A stretch of DNA of 64,000 bases from an uncultured Collinsella sp. (GTDB lineage: Bacteria; Actinomycetota; Coriobacteriia; Coriobacteriales; Coriobacteriaceae): the NCBI GenBank assembly GCA_958370785.1, contig CATXKN010000002.1, positions 124,001-188,000 on the forward strand, read 5' to 3'. Within the stretch, counting starts at the first letter, position 1. Every line of letters begins with the position of its first letter. Both the position numbers and the translations under genes were made by a program. This document shows positions 7,500-16,408 of this stretch, piece after piece. Under the pieces are notes generated by a model. That model saw only the letters and a list, made by a program, of their open reading frames with translations, made no database searches and had not been told where the DNA came from.

Positions 7500-8921
7500 C
7501 TACTCTATCAGGTCGTTGTGGCGCTCGATAGCATCCGCTACCGTACCGCCCTCATCCACAATAAGCGAACGGCGCTTGGGTGAGATGATACGCTGGGCGG
7601 GGTACACGCCGCGGTGTCCGCCGGTTAGGTAGCTGATAAAGGCTACGATGACAAAGAACCCGGCGGCCGTGCCGTGGAACAGGTCGATGGCCATCATGCA
7701 GGTGGTGATGGGTACGTTGAGACCGGCGCAGAACACGCCGAGCATGCCCAGCGCCGCCAGAAAGCTGGGGTCGATTCCGACGAGGCAACCGATCCAACCG
7801 CCGAGCGCTGCACCGATGCCAAACAGGGGCGTGACCTCGCCGCCTTGGAAGCCCGCGCCCAGGGTAAGCGCTGTGACGACCAATTTGATGGCTGCGTCGG
7901 CAAGGGTCGTGTTACCGGCGAACCCGGCGCCCGAGAGCCAGGTGGCAAGGCCGGCATACTTCCAGGCGTCGAGCATCGCGTAGGTCGCGAGCACCACGAG
8001 CGCGCCCACGAGTGCGCGAGCAATGTAGTTGGTGATAAAGCGGCCGTACAGGCTCTTGACGGTACGAACCGACCAGGCAAAGAGACGTGCGGTGAGACCA
8101 AAGATGATGGCGCTGATGACTACGATGACGACCGTCCGTGGTGTCATGTTGGGAACGCTGGCGATAACATTCGCCTCGTACTCGGTTCCCAAGGCAAGCG
8201 ACGTAAAGTAGCCGGTAAACGAGGCGACCAGGCAGTAGATGCCTGCGGTGTAGTCGATCTTGCCGATAAAGCACATCTCCATGCCAAAGAAAGCTCCGGC
8301 AAGGGGCGAACCGAATACGGCGCCAAAGGCCGATGAGATGCCGGCGAGCATGAGGTCGTGGTGGTCATGCTTTTTGAGGTGGGCGAGGCTCGAGATGTTG
8401 CTGGCGATGGTGCCGCCAATCTGCACCGCAGCCCCCTCGCGACCGGCCGACCCGCCCGTTAGGTGCGTTAGCGTGGAGCAGACGAAGGTGAGAACGGCCA
8501 TGCGCATATGGATAAGGCGTGTGCCCAGGGCGGAGTCGATGACCAGGTTGTTACCTCGTTTGGCGGCAAGGCCGTGGTTTTTGTACACCCATGAAGTGGC
8601 AACGCCCACAACGGGAAGCAACGCGTAAATCCACACGTGGTGCTCGCGATAATCGGTCGCGATATTCAGCGAGGCCAAAAATGCCCAAGCGGCAACGCCC
8701 ATGGCGAGCGAGACGATGACGACGAGTACGAGCAACTTGGCGCTCGCGAGTAGGTTGCGGGCGTTGCGGCGTGTGTCGGCGGCCAAGAGCTGCTCGGAGC
8801 GGGTGAGTTGACGCCTGCCGGCCATGATGACGTCGCTAAGGGAGAAAAAGCCGCCATCGTCGAGCGGCTGGGAATGATCCTGCGCTTCGTTTGCGCTTTC
8901 GGGTTTGTTGTTATGAGCCAT
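7500..8921 (-). CDS. CLC family transporter, fluoride/proton antiporter subtype (CLC-F)
   Basis: A 473-residue membrane protein with about ten hydrophobic helices after a hydrophilic N-terminus. In place of the chloride-type GSGIP loop it has KRGNNLVID, and the gate region is GGSAGREGAAVQIGG. Both are hallmarks of CLC-F proteins, which export fluoride against protons. GAGFQGGEVTPLFGIGAALG is the later CLC pore motif. The start at 8921 follows AGAGGAAT, and a TATAAT box lies near 8951-8956 on the same strand. I found no crcB-type fluoride riboswitch upstream. Ordinary chloride CLC is the less likely alternative. Confidence 0.82.
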   Translation of the reverse strand: MAHNNKPESANEAQDHSQPLDDGGFFSLSDVIMAGRRQLTRSEQLLAADTRRNARNLLASAKLLVLVVIVSLAMGVAAWAFLASLNIATDYREHHVWIYALLPVVGVATSWVYKNHGLAAKRGNNLVIDSALGTRLIHMRMAVLTFVCSTLTHLTGGSAGREGAAVQIGGTIASNISSLAHLKKHDHHDLMLAGISSAFGAVFGSPLAGAFFGMEMCFIGKIDYTAGIYCLVASFTGYFTSLALGTEYEANVIASVPNMTPRTVVIVVISAIIFGLTARLFAWSVRTVKSLYGRFITNYIARALVGALVVLATYAMLDAWKYAGLATWLSGAGFAGNTTLADAAIKLVVTALTLGAGFQGGEVTPLFGIGAALGGWIGCLVGIDPSFLAALGMLGVFCAGLNVPITTCMMAIDLFHGTAAGFFVIVAFISYLTGGHRGVYPAQRIISPKRRSLIVDEGGTVADAIERHNDLIE

Positions 8922-9131
8922 ATATTCCTCTTTTAGGTTGCAACGCAAGCATTATAAAACGCGGCAAGCGCGACGAGCCGGTGGGTTGGTTTCCATTCTG
9001 TTTCGCGGCTTGCGGTCGACAGGTGTATTTGCGGGTACAGGCCGAGTCGCGGTCGTGCGTCGGGGGATTATACTGAGACAAGCATAAAGAATTGGCGCTC
9101 CTGTTGTGCGCCGTGGCATTAAGAGGTGCAT

Positions 9132-10394
9132 ATGGCAGAGAAACTCATTCCGCTGGAGGACGCGCAGTCGATTGTTCTGTCGCACGTTGCTCCGACCAAT
9201 CTCGTCGAGATTCCCGTGTGGCAGGCGGCTGGTTTTCCCTTGGCCGAGGATGCTGTGGCCGATATCGACATTTCGCCGTTTGCTAACAGCGCCATGGACG
9301 GGTATACCGTGCGCGCGGCGGACTTGGCGCAGGCATCTGACGAGGCACCGGTGACGCTCGACGTTATCGGGCACGAGGCAGCGGGCCATGTCTTTGAGGG
9401 CGTGGTCGGCGCGGGAGAGGCGGTTCGCATTATGACGGGCGCGCCGGTACCCGAAGGTGCCGATGCCGTAGTGAAATACGAGATCGTCGAGGTGCTCGAT
9501 GGCGACGGCAACGAGGGCTCGCGTGTGAGGTTCTCGGCGCCGGCAAAGGTGGGGGAGAACGTTCGCTCTGCTGCCGAGGAGGCCCATGCCGGCGATGTCG
9601 TGATGCACGCCGGCGAGGTCGTGGCTCCGGCGGGCGCGGGTTTGCTGGCAAGCGCCGGATACGCGAGCGTGAAGGTGCACGCTGCCCCGCGTGTGGGCAT
9701 CATCTCGCTGGGCACGGAACTGGTCGCACCGAGCAACGTGCCGGCGCGCGGGCAGATTCGCGACTCCAACTCGTCGGCGTTGATGGCCGAAGCACTCGAT
9801 GCAGGAGCCGAGCCCGTGTTCTACGGCATTGCGCCCGATGATGAGCAGGCGATTGCCGAGCTGGTGCATCGTGCCATGCAGGAGTGCGATTTTGTCATTA
9901 CGAGCGGTGGCGCCTCGGCGGGCGATTACGACTACGTGACGGCGCTGGTCCAGCGCGAGGGCGAGGTGCTGTTCGATCGCATCTCGATGCGTCCGGGCAA
10001 GGCCATCACGTTTGGCTTGCTCGGGGGTAAGCCGTATCTGGGGCTTTCGGGCAATCCCGCGGCGGCGTATGTGGGCTTTGAGATGCTCGCCCGCCCGGCG
10101 ATTCGCAAGATGCGTGGTTTTGCCGAGGGGGCGCGTCCCGTGCAGCGAGCGGCTCTTACCCACGGTGTGAAAAAGCGCCAGGACCGACGCTTCTTCGATC
10201 GCGCCACGGTTTTGCGCGACCCAGAGACCGGTGAGCTGTTGGTGACCGAGGCCAAGACGCAGAATTCGGCGCTGCTCGGCACGATGCAGCGGGCCAACTG
10301 CCTGCTGCGTATTGACGAAGGACCGTGCGAGCTCAAGGCGGGCGACGTCGTGGATGTCGTGCGTGTCGACCTGCCTGAGGACGCCGTGTTGTAG
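9132..10394 (+). CDS. moeA: Molybdopterin molybdenumtransferase
   Basis: MoeA inserts molybdate into adenylylated molybdopterin. The protein has 420 residues and the expected blocks: SPFANSAMDGYTVRA near residue 55, ITSGGASAGDYDY near 257, and RPGKAITFGLLGGKPYLGLSGNPAAA near 290, with a C-terminal MoeA domain IV. ATG 9132 is preferred because AAGAGG ends six bases upstream; a GTG at 9126 overlaps that site. It forms an operon with the next gene 10 bases downstream. It serves the Mo enzymes in this window (FdhF, the orphan oxidoreductase and the xanthine dehydrogenase). Confidence 0.95.
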   Translation: MAEKLIPLEDAQSIVLSHVAPTNLVEIPVWQAAGFPLAEDAVADIDISPFANSAMDGYTVRAADLAQASDEAPVTLDVIGHEAAGHVFEGVVGAGEAVRIMTGAPVPEGADAVVKYEIVEVLDGDGNEGSRVRFSAPAKVGENVRSAAEEAHAGDVVMHAGEVVAPAGAGLLASAGYASVKVHAAPRVGIISLGTELVAPSNVPARGQIRDSNSSALMAEALDAGAEPVFYGIAPDDEQAIAELVHRAMQECDFVITSGGASAGDYDYVTALVQREGEVLFDRISMRPGKAITFGLLGGKPYLGLSGNPAAAYVGFEMLARPAIRKMRGFAEGARPVQRAALTHGVKKRQDRRFFDRATVLRDPETGELLVTEAKTQNSALLGTMQRANCLLRIDEGPCELKAGDVVDVVRVDLPEDAVL

Positions 10395-10404
10395 GAGGAA
10401 TGCT

Positions 10405-10884
10405 ATGGAGTTGAAGATATCGATCGTGACGTGTTCGGACACGCGCGATCTTGCCCAGGACGAGGCTGGAGCCGCACTCGAGGAACTCATCGTGGCGCAG
10501 AGCTGGACGGTCGCCTCGCATGTGGTCGTGCACGATGACGTCAGCGAGATCGGTGATGCCATTGTGGAAGCCGCCGATGAGTGCCACGCCAATGTCGTGC
10601 TCACCTGCGGCGGCACGGGGCTTTCGATGCGCGATGTGACGCCCGAGGCGACGCGTGCCGTCTGCGACCGCGATGTGCCGGGTATTGCAGAGGCGATTCG
10701 CGCGTACTCCATGACCAAGACGCGCCGCGCCATGCTCTCGCGCGCTATTTGCATGCAACGAGGTCATACACTTGTCGTAAACTTTCCCGGTTCTACGAAG
10801 GCCGCCCGCGAAAGCTGGGAGGCCATAGCGGACCAGCTGGAGCATGCGGCTCAGATGACAGCGGGCGCCGGACATACCAACTAA
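10405..10884 (+). CDS. mog: Molybdopterin adenylyltransferase (MogA/MoaB family)
   Basis: A 159-residue MoCF-domain protein. The signature LTCGGTGLSMRDVTPEAT sits near residue 70, and the C-terminal VNFPGSTKAARESWEAI segment matches MogA/MoaB. It activates molybdopterin by adenylylation before MoeA inserts molybdenum. The start is set by AGGAGG at 10393-10398, which overlaps the end of moeA, so the two are coupled. MogA and MoaB cannot be separated firmly by eye. Confidence 0.9.
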   Translation: MELKISIVTCSDTRDLAQDEAGAALEELIVAQSWTVASHVVVHDDVSEIGDAIVEAADECHANVVLTCGGTGLSMRDVTPEATRAVCDRDVPGIAEAIRAYSMTKTRRAMLSRAICMQRGHTLVVNFPGSTKAARESWEAIADQLEHAAQMTAGAGHTN

Positions 10885-11087
10885 GCGGTTTACCTGCGGC
10901 GGGGCGACCTGAACGGTTGCTCCGCCTTTGTTTTCCGCCGAAGCGACGCCGAGGTGCACGGCAACTCGAAACTATATTCTCTAGCGAGAATAACTTCTCA
11001 CTATCATTATTCGCGCGGAAGTATAATCTAGTAACGGAATAAAGCCTGCGGCGGGGTGCCCGGGCATAGCGTTCGAAAGGGTTGAAT
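10885..11087 (+). promoter_or_regulatory. Upstream region of the molybdate transporter operon
   Basis: No gene is seen here. A consensus TATAAT lies at 11022-11027, without a good -35. An inverted repeat TTCTC-TAGC-GAGAA lies around 10977-10990 and could be an operator. No ModE consensus box or Moco riboswitch was recognised. Confidence 0.4.
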
Positions 11088-11960
11088 ATGTTCGATATGG
11101 TTTCTCGCCGCGGATTCGTCTCGCTTTCTGCTGTCGCCGCTGCCGGCCTTGGTCTTGCCGGCTGCTCGGGCAACAAGACGTCCGAGCTGGCCGGATCCGA
11201 TGCCGGTTCTGCCAAGGCATCTTCCAAGAAAGCTGTCGAGCTGCAGGTCTTTGCCGCCAACTCGCTCGAGAAAGCTCTGCCCGAGGTTCAGGAGCTCTAC
11301 ACCGAGCAGACCGGCACCACGTTTGCCGACACGCAGTTTAAGGCGTCTGGCGACCTTGTCGAGCAGATGCGCGCCGGTGCCGCCGTCGACGTGCTCATCA
11401 CGGCCTCCAAGGGCACCATGGACGACGCCGAGGCCGCCGAGCTCGTCGACGTCGACACACGTGAGGACATGTTCGTCAATGATCTCGTGATTATTCGTGC
11501 CGAGGGCTCCGACACCAAGGTCGAGGCCATCGCCGACGTCGCGAATCTGGACGGCAAGATCGCCATTGGCGACGCCAAGACCGTTCCCGCCGGCAAGTAC
11601 GCCAACCAGGCGCTGGCTTCTGTGGGCCTCTACACCGGCACCGAGGGCGACGACGGCGAGTACGCGCCTGAGATCGCCGACAAGGTCGCACTGGCCGACA
11701 AAGTTGGTACCGCCGCCGCCTATGTGTCCACAGGCGACTGCGTGGCCGGTTTTGTCTACAGCTCCGATATCTTCCGCTACGACGGCATCGAGGAGGCCTT
11801 CGTGTGCCCCGAGGATTCGCACAAGCCCATCGTGTACCCGGGTGCCGTTGCCGAGAGCTCCGAGCATGCCGACGAGGCCAAGGCGTTCATCGACTTCTGT
11901 CTGACCAACAAGAAGGCTCAGAAGATTTGGGCTAAGTACGGCTTTGAGCTTTCCGCGTAG
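11088..11960 (+). CDS. modA: Molybdate ABC transporter substrate-binding lipoprotein
   Basis: The 290-residue protein begins with a lipoprotein signal. A twin-Arg-like N-terminus (SRRGFVSLS) leads to the lipobox LGLAGC, so C26 would be lipidated. The mature part has the ModA fold: VFAANSLEKALPEV, FKASGDLVEQMRAGAAVDVLI, and later GTAAAYVSTGDCVAGFVYSSD and YPGAVAESS. It captures molybdate or tungstate outside the membrane and delivers it to ModB. ATG 11088 sits seven bases after GAAAGG; a TTG at 11082 overlaps the spacer. First gene of modABC. Confidence 0.92.
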   Translation: MFDMVSRRGFVSLSAVAAAGLGLAGCSGNKTSELAGSDAGSAKASSKKAVELQVFAANSLEKALPEVQELYTEQTGTTFADTQFKASGDLVEQMRAGAAVDVLITASKGTMDDAEAAELVDVDTREDMFVNDLVIIRAEGSDTKVEAIADVANLDGKIAIGDAKTVPAGKYANQALASVGLYTGTEGDDGEYAPEIADKVALADKVGTAAAYVSTGDCVAGFVYSSDIFRYDGIEEAFVCPEDSHKPIVYPGAVAESSEHADEAKAFIDFCLTNKKAQKIWAKYGFELSA

Positions 11961-12028
11961 TGCGGCTTGGCGCGATAATTCCATCGTTTTGTGTTTCACT
12001 CCGTCCTTGTATTCTCTTGGAGCTTTTC

Positions 12029-13471
12029 GTGCTTAATAGATTCCGCATGCTTGTCACCTGTGCTTTGACCTTCGCGCTTTGCTGGGTGCCGGGATTTGCG
12101 TTTGGTGGGGACACTGAGGACGGGGCCCAGGTTGCTGCGACCGCTCATGGGCTTTCCTATGGGATCGAGGGTTTTGAGCGGCTGGCCAAGGGGACCGCTC
12201 GTGCCATGGAGGGCCAGCCTGAGGGCTACCGGTTTCCCGTTGACGAGGACGTGGACCTTGTAGTGGCGCCTGCTGCCGATCGCGTTGTGGTGTGGATATC
12301 GCCTAAGGCGGTCGAGAGGTATGGATTTGATCCGCAGGACAACGAGTGCATATCGGGTCTCAAGGCCCTCATCTGCAAGCTCGACAGCGCAAACTGCATG
12401 GGAGGTGCGCAGCTGGGGGACGTGGATCTTCCTTGGTATGTCACGGCGGAAACAACGTTTGATGCCGGCGGGTATACCTATGGCTTTGACGAGCGCGGTG
12501 CGGATGGGGACCGCTATGTGGTGATTGCATCAGCCTCGGGTGATGCTAAGGGCGGCGCGCGTTGGCTTGATAGCGCTCAAATGGTAGAGGCATCGTCTGT
12601 CGTGTTGCGGGATGAGCGGGGGCCCTTGACCTCACTGGCTTCCTTTTTGGGCGATATCGACTATCGCCCGTTTTGGGTGTCCATTAAAACGAGCGGCCTT
12701 GCCCTGCTGATTTCCTTTGCACTGGGCCTGTTTGCCGCGTGGAAGACTATGGGTACCTCGAGTCGCATCAAGGGCCTGCTCGACTCGGTCTTTACCATCC
12801 CCATGGTGCTGCCGCCCACGGTCTGCGGCTTTCTGCTTCTCATGCTGTTTGGCCACTCGACCGGGGTGGGCCAGTGGCTCATCGCGCACGGCGTCTCAAT
12901 CGTCTTTACGTGGCCCGCGGCGGTGATATCTGCCGTGGTGGTGTCGTTCCCGCTCATCTTCCGTACGGCACTCGGTGCCTTTGAGGGCCTCGACACGCAG
13001 ATGCTCGACGCCGCACGAACCCTGGGATGGTCCGAGCGTCGCATCTTTACCAAGCTTATGATGCCGCTTGGCTGGCCCTCGATTGCCGCCGGTACGGTCC
13101 TCGCCTTTGCCCGCGCCATGGGAGAGTTTGGCTGCACCCTGTTCTTTGCGGGCAACTACGCCGGCATTACGCAGACCATTCCCATCGCCATCTATTTTGA
13201 GTGGATGGGCGGCAATACGTCGGTGGCCCTCTTTTGGGTCGTGGTCGTAATTGCGTTCAGCTTCCTGGTCATCCTATTCATCAACATGTACACGGCGCAT
13301 TCGCAAAAATACCGCGAGCGTGGCCTTTCCCGTGCGGAACGTAAGCAGGCCAAAGATCTCGCCGGACAGGGCGATTCGCTCGACCCGGCGGGCGGTGATG
13401 CCTTGCGTATCGATCGCGAGGCACTGGCCGAGCTCATGCGCGATGATGCCGCATTACAGGGAGGTCGATAG
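12029..13471 (+). CDS. modB: Molybdate ABC permease with an extra N-terminal extracytoplasmic domain
   Basis: The C-terminal 280 residues are a ModB-type permease. About five membrane helices begin at FWVSIKTSGLALLISFALG, and the ModC-contacting EAA loop is EGLDTQMLDAARTLGWSERRIFTKLMMPLGWPSIAAG (key E, G). The first 25 residues look like a signal or anchor segment, and about 165 residues of unknown, probably extracellular sequence follow, which ordinary ModB (about 225 residues) lacks. The C-terminus has a 45-residue charged tail. The start is GTG 12029 behind TTGGAG; a GTG at 11960 touching the modA stop has no ribosome site. The permease call is sure; the function of the extension is unknown. 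Confidence 0.88.
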   Translation: MLNRFRMLVTCALTFALCWVPGFAFGGDTEDGAQVAATAHGLSYGIEGFERLAKGTARAMEGQPEGYRFPVDEDVDLVVAPAADRVVVWISPKAVERYGFDPQDNECISGLKALICKLDSANCMGGAQLGDVDLPWYVTAETTFDAGGYTYGFDERGADGDRYVVIASASGDAKGGARWLDSAQMVEASSVVLRDERGPLTSLASFLGDIDYRPFWVSIKTSGLALLISFALGLFAAWKTMGTSSRIKGLLDSVFTIPMVLPPTVCGFLLLMLFGHSTGVGQWLIAHGVSIVFTWPAAVISAVVVSFPLIFRTALGAFEGLDTQMLDAARTLGWSERRIFTKLMMPLGWPSIAAGTVLAFARAMGEFGCTLFFAGNYAGITQTIPIAIYFEWMGGNTSVALFWVVVVIAFSFLVILFINMYTAHSQKYRERGLSRAERKQAKDLAGQGDSLDPAGGDALRIDREALAELMRDDAALQGGR

Positions 13472-13474
13472 GCC

Positions 13475-14545
13475 ATGTCGCTCGTTCTGGATATAAAAAA
13501 GCACTATCCCGGGTTTATGCTCGACATGCAGCTCGAGGCCGGCGAGGAGCGCGTGGCACTGCTGGGCGCCTCGGGTTGTGGCAAGAGCTGTACGCTGCGC
13601 TGCATTGCCGGCGTGGAGACACCCGACGAGGGCAAGATCGTCGTCAACGGCGTGACCTTTTTTGACTCGGCGGCGGGCATCAACCTGTCGCCCCAGGAGC
13701 GCAAATGCGCCCTGCTGTTCCAAAACTATCAGCTGTTTCCCAACATGACGGTGGCCGATAACGTATGCGCCGGTGTAAAGGATGCGGGCGACGCCGCCGC
13801 GCGCAAAAAGCTCGCCGAGCGCTATCTGAGCATTTTCGGTCTAGCCGATTTTGCCGACCGCTATCCCGCGCGACTCTCGGGCGGTCAGCAGCAACGTGTG
13901 GCGCTTGCACGCATGGTGGCGGCGCATCCGGGCATTTTTATGTTCGACGAGCCCATGAGCGCACTCGATTCCTATCTTAAGAGCGCCCTCGAACAGAACA
14001 TGCTCGACCTGTTCGATGTATGCAACCGCACCGTGCTCTACGTGAGCCACGATATTGACGAGGCATGCCGCCTGTGCCAGCGCATCTGCGTGATGCACAA
14101 CGGTCATGTTGAGGAGGTCGGCTCCGTTGAGGACGTGGTCCGCCGTCCGCAGACGCTGGCAGCACTGCGTCTGACAGGGTGCAAAAACACGAGCCGTGCG
14201 CGCAAGATCGGCGACGAAGAAGTTGAGGCCCTCGACTGGGGCATGACCTTTAATGTGGGTCGCGAGGTTCCCGATAATGTGGCGTACCTGGGCATTCGCG
14301 CAAGCTACTTCCATGTTGACAATCGCGCGGAGCGGGGTCGCAACAGTTACGATTTGCACGTGGCGCGCGTGAGCGATTCGCGTTTTGAGCGCCTGGTGCT
14401 GCTGGACGTGCCGCGTGCTGATGCGCCCACGCGTCTGCAATGGAAGGTCAACAAGGTGGGCGTGCCTGTCGACGAGCTGCCGCAAACAGGCGAGACGCTG
14501 CGCATGCACTTCGATGCGAGTAAGATCCATTTGGTTTGTCGATAG
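13475..14545 (+). CDS. modC: Molybdate ABC transporter ATP-binding protein
   Basis: A 356-residue ABC ATPase. Walker A is GASGCGKS near residue 32, the Q-loop is LFQNYQLFPN, the signature is LSGGQQQR near 134, and Walker B is IFMFDEPMSALD with switch histidine VSHDIDEA. The C-terminal 130 residues form a regulatory extension resembling MOP/TOBE-type domains of ModC, though divergent. It energises molybdate uptake with ModA and ModB. The start is three bases after the modB stop, with GGAGG inside the modB end. Confidence 0.9.
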   Translation: MSLVLDIKKHYPGFMLDMQLEAGEERVALLGASGCGKSCTLRCIAGVETPDEGKIVVNGVTFFDSAAGINLSPQERKCALLFQNYQLFPNMTVADNVCAGVKDAGDAAARKKLAERYLSIFGLADFADRYPARLSGGQQQRVALARMVAAHPGIFMFDEPMSALDSYLKSALEQNMLDLFDVCNRTVLYVSHDIDEACRLCQRICVMHNGHVEEVGSVEDVVRRPQTLAALRLTGCKNTSRARKIGDEEVEALDWGMTFNVGREVPDNVAYLGIRASYFHVDNRAERGRNSYDLHVARVSDSRFERLVLLDVPRADAPTRLQWKVNKVGVPVDELPQTGETLRMHFDASKIHLVCR

Positions 14546-14974
14546 CGCCGGGTAATGTCGTCGGGGATATAAGCCTTGGCGGCCTTGTCTTGCCGTTCGC
14601 CGAATGAGGGATGACAAACTCTTATCAATCAAGATAATTATTTATTAAACCACGGCACACGACGCTGTCGTACGAATGTCAACGGTGTTCGCATAGTCGA
14701 TGACCGTTGATATAGTTGACCTCAACTTGTAAAGGAGGGTGCGCACATGCCGCAGACGACATACATTCGCCGCGTTGCCGCGCGCGCCCTGTATATGGCT
14801 CGGAGTCGCATATGAGCAGGTATGTTCACGGCTCCGGGAGAGACGACGCACAACTAAATAATCGACCGCAAAGCAGGTTCCCTAAAATTCCGGGTTTGAG
14901 CACGGCCGGGCAATCGCCGTCCGTCGTGCATCGATACCGCTGTAATCCGTTTTTGGTTCGAGAGGGGAACCGTC
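14546..14974 (+). promoter_or_regulatory. Intergenic region before the double-cubane cluster, with TCAAC half-sites
   Basis: An AT-rich patch (14615-14650) contains TTATC-N6-GATAA. Four TCAAC/GTTGA half-sites follow: TCAACGGT at 14679, ACCGTTGA at 14703, and GTTGACCTCAAC at 14715-14726. The first two make an 8-bp inverted repeat and the last is a 5-bp palindrome around CC. They lie just before a strong ribosome site (14731-14739) and could be an operator. No known regulator consensus is matched. Confidence 0.4.
14747..14815 (+). CDS. Possible 22-residue leader peptide
   Basis: An ATG seven bases after AAAGGAGGG starts a 22-codon frame (MPQTTYIRRVAARALYMARSRI) that ends at TGA 14813-14815. 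The ribosome site is the strongest in the neighbourhood, yet no longer gene begins there. The peptide is basic with no clear motif. It may be a regulatory leader for the reductase genes, or a relic. Confidence 0.35.
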   Translation: MPQTTYIRRVAARALYMARSRI

Positions 14975-16258
14975 ATGGCTGAAGAATTCGATTTCCATCC
15001 GATGTGGGAGAGCCTCGGCATGAATCTTGCCGACCACGACATGCTGCTGGGTGCCGTGGGCCAGATGTACGGCGATATGTTCCTGACGCAGAACAACCGT
15101 CCCAAGTCCACGTCCTACCTGGACTTTGTGGCCACCAACATCCACAGCGGCCGTATTAAGGAGATGCTCGACAAGAAGGAGGCCGGCGAGGCCACTAAGA
15201 TCGTCGGTTCGTTCTGCGTGTACGTGCCCGAGGAGATCGTACTTGCCTGTGACGGCATCCCCGTGGGCCTGTGCTCGGGTGCCGACTGGGCAACGGACAA
15301 GGTCGAGGAGCACCTGCCGCGCAACACCTGTCCGCTCATCAAGAGCTTTGCCGGCTTTAAGCTGGGCGAGGTCTGCCCCTACATTGAGTCGAGTGACTTG
15401 GTGGTAGGCGAGAACACCTGCGACGGTAAGAAGAAGGCCTACGAGTTCTTTGCCACGCAAAAGAACATGTACGTCATGGATATTCCCAACGTACACGACG
15501 AGTCGACGCTCGTGACCTGGAAAGCCGAGGTCAAGGAACTCGCCGCCAAGATCGAGGAAGAGTGCGGCGTCACGATTACGCCTGAGCGTCTGAAGGCCGC
15601 CGTCCACGCCGTCAATGAGAAGCGCCGTGCCCTGCAGCGCCTCGCCGCCACACGCGCTGCCGACCCTGCACCCATCAGCGGTCTCGACAGCCTGCTGACC
15701 GTTCAGGCCGCCTTTATGGACGACACGCCGCGTCTGACCGGAGCCATTAACGATATGGCGGCTGAGTGTGAGCAGCGTGTCGAGGCCGGCGAGGGCGTGG
15801 TGCCCAAGGGGACCAAGCGCATCCTGTACACCGGTACGCCCATGGCCGTGCCCAACTGGAAGCTTTTCAACCTCATCGAGAAGGCCGGCGGCGTCGTGGT
15901 GGGCGAGGAGTCCTGCACGGGCTCGCGCTACTACAAGGACTTGGTCGATGAGTCCGGCGAGACGGTCGACGAGATGCTCGATGCCATCGCCGAGCGCTAC
16001 TTTAAGATCAACTGTGCCGTCTTTACGCCCAACGACCAGCGTATGAAGGACATTGTCCAGATGGCCAAGGACCTGCATGCCGACGGCATCGTGGATGTGG
16101 CGCTGCAGTTCTGCACGCTCTACGAGATGGAGTCGTTTGCCGTGGAGAAGGCCGCCGAGGAGGCAAGCATTCCGTTTATGCACATCACGACCGACTACGC
16201 CGGCGAGGACGCGGGGCAATTGCAGACGCGCATTGAAGCTTTCTTGGAAACCATTTAG
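14975..16258 (+). CDS. Double-cubane-cluster reductase / 2-hydroxyacyl-CoA dehydratase-type subunit, paralog 1
   Basis: A 427-residue protein of the HgdB/FldBC/BcrBC superfamily. Cysteine blocks typical of double-cubane [8Fe-9S] proteins are visible: C81, C92 and C100 in the first lobe, RNTCPLIKS (C119), GEVCPYIE (C134), GENTCDGKKK (C149), then EESCTGSRY, INCAVFTPND and LQFCTLYE. Such proteins do low-potential two-electron reductions after activation by an ATP-driven partner, which is encoded at 17727. The substrate is unknown: no CoA-transferase or acyl-CoA gene is nearby, and the downstream neighbours are selenium genes. ATG 14975 follows GAGGGGAACC. It resembles E. coli YjiM more than amino-acid dehydratases. 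Confidence 0.85.
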   Translation: MAEEFDFHPMWESLGMNLADHDMLLGAVGQMYGDMFLTQNNRPKSTSYLDFVATNIHSGRIKEMLDKKEAGEATKIVGSFCVYVPEEIVLACDGIPVGLCSGADWATDKVEEHLPRNTCPLIKSFAGFKLGEVCPYIESSDLVVGENTCDGKKKAYEFFATQKNMYVMDIPNVHDESTLVTWKAEVKELAAKIEEECGVTITPERLKAAVHAVNEKRRALQRLAATRAADPAPISGLDSLLTVQAAFMDDTPRLTGAINDMAAECEQRVEAGEGVVPKGTKRILYTGTPMAVPNWKLFNLIEKAGGVVVGEESCTGSRYYKDLVDESGETVDEMLDAIAERYFKINCAVFTPNDQRMKDIVQMAKDLHADGIVDVALQFCTLYEMESFAVEKAAEEASIPFMHITTDYAGEDAGQLQTRIEAFLETI

Positions 16259-16273
16259 GACTATCCGCCCTGG

Positions 16274-16375
16274 CGGCTTCCCTAGGCGCCCGATCTTGCC
16301 GTTCAAACCGTCGCTTGCGTACCAAAGTATGCGGCGCTTCTCTTTCACGGCAACCTCGGGCACCTGGGAAAGCCG
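16274..16375 (+). repeat. About 100-nt hairpin element, copy 1 (after paralog 1)
   Basis: The arms CGGCTTCCCTAGGCGCCCG and CGGGCACCTGGGAAAGCCG enclose an inner stem (TTGCCGT with ACGGCAA) and an apical hairpin around GCGTACCAAAGTATGC. It is about 80 percent identical to the element at 17567-17674, with paired changes that keep the stems. It starts 15 bases after the stop of the upstream gene. Confidence 0.8.
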
Positions 16376-16408
16376 TTTCCTTGGTTGGTTAAAAGGTTTA
16401 GGAGTTAT

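Noticed and set aside
8922..9131. Fluoride (crcB) riboswitch upstream of the CLC-F gene
   Set aside because: I looked for the GGNGAUGG and CUGAUG-type conserved blocks on the minus strand and did not find them.
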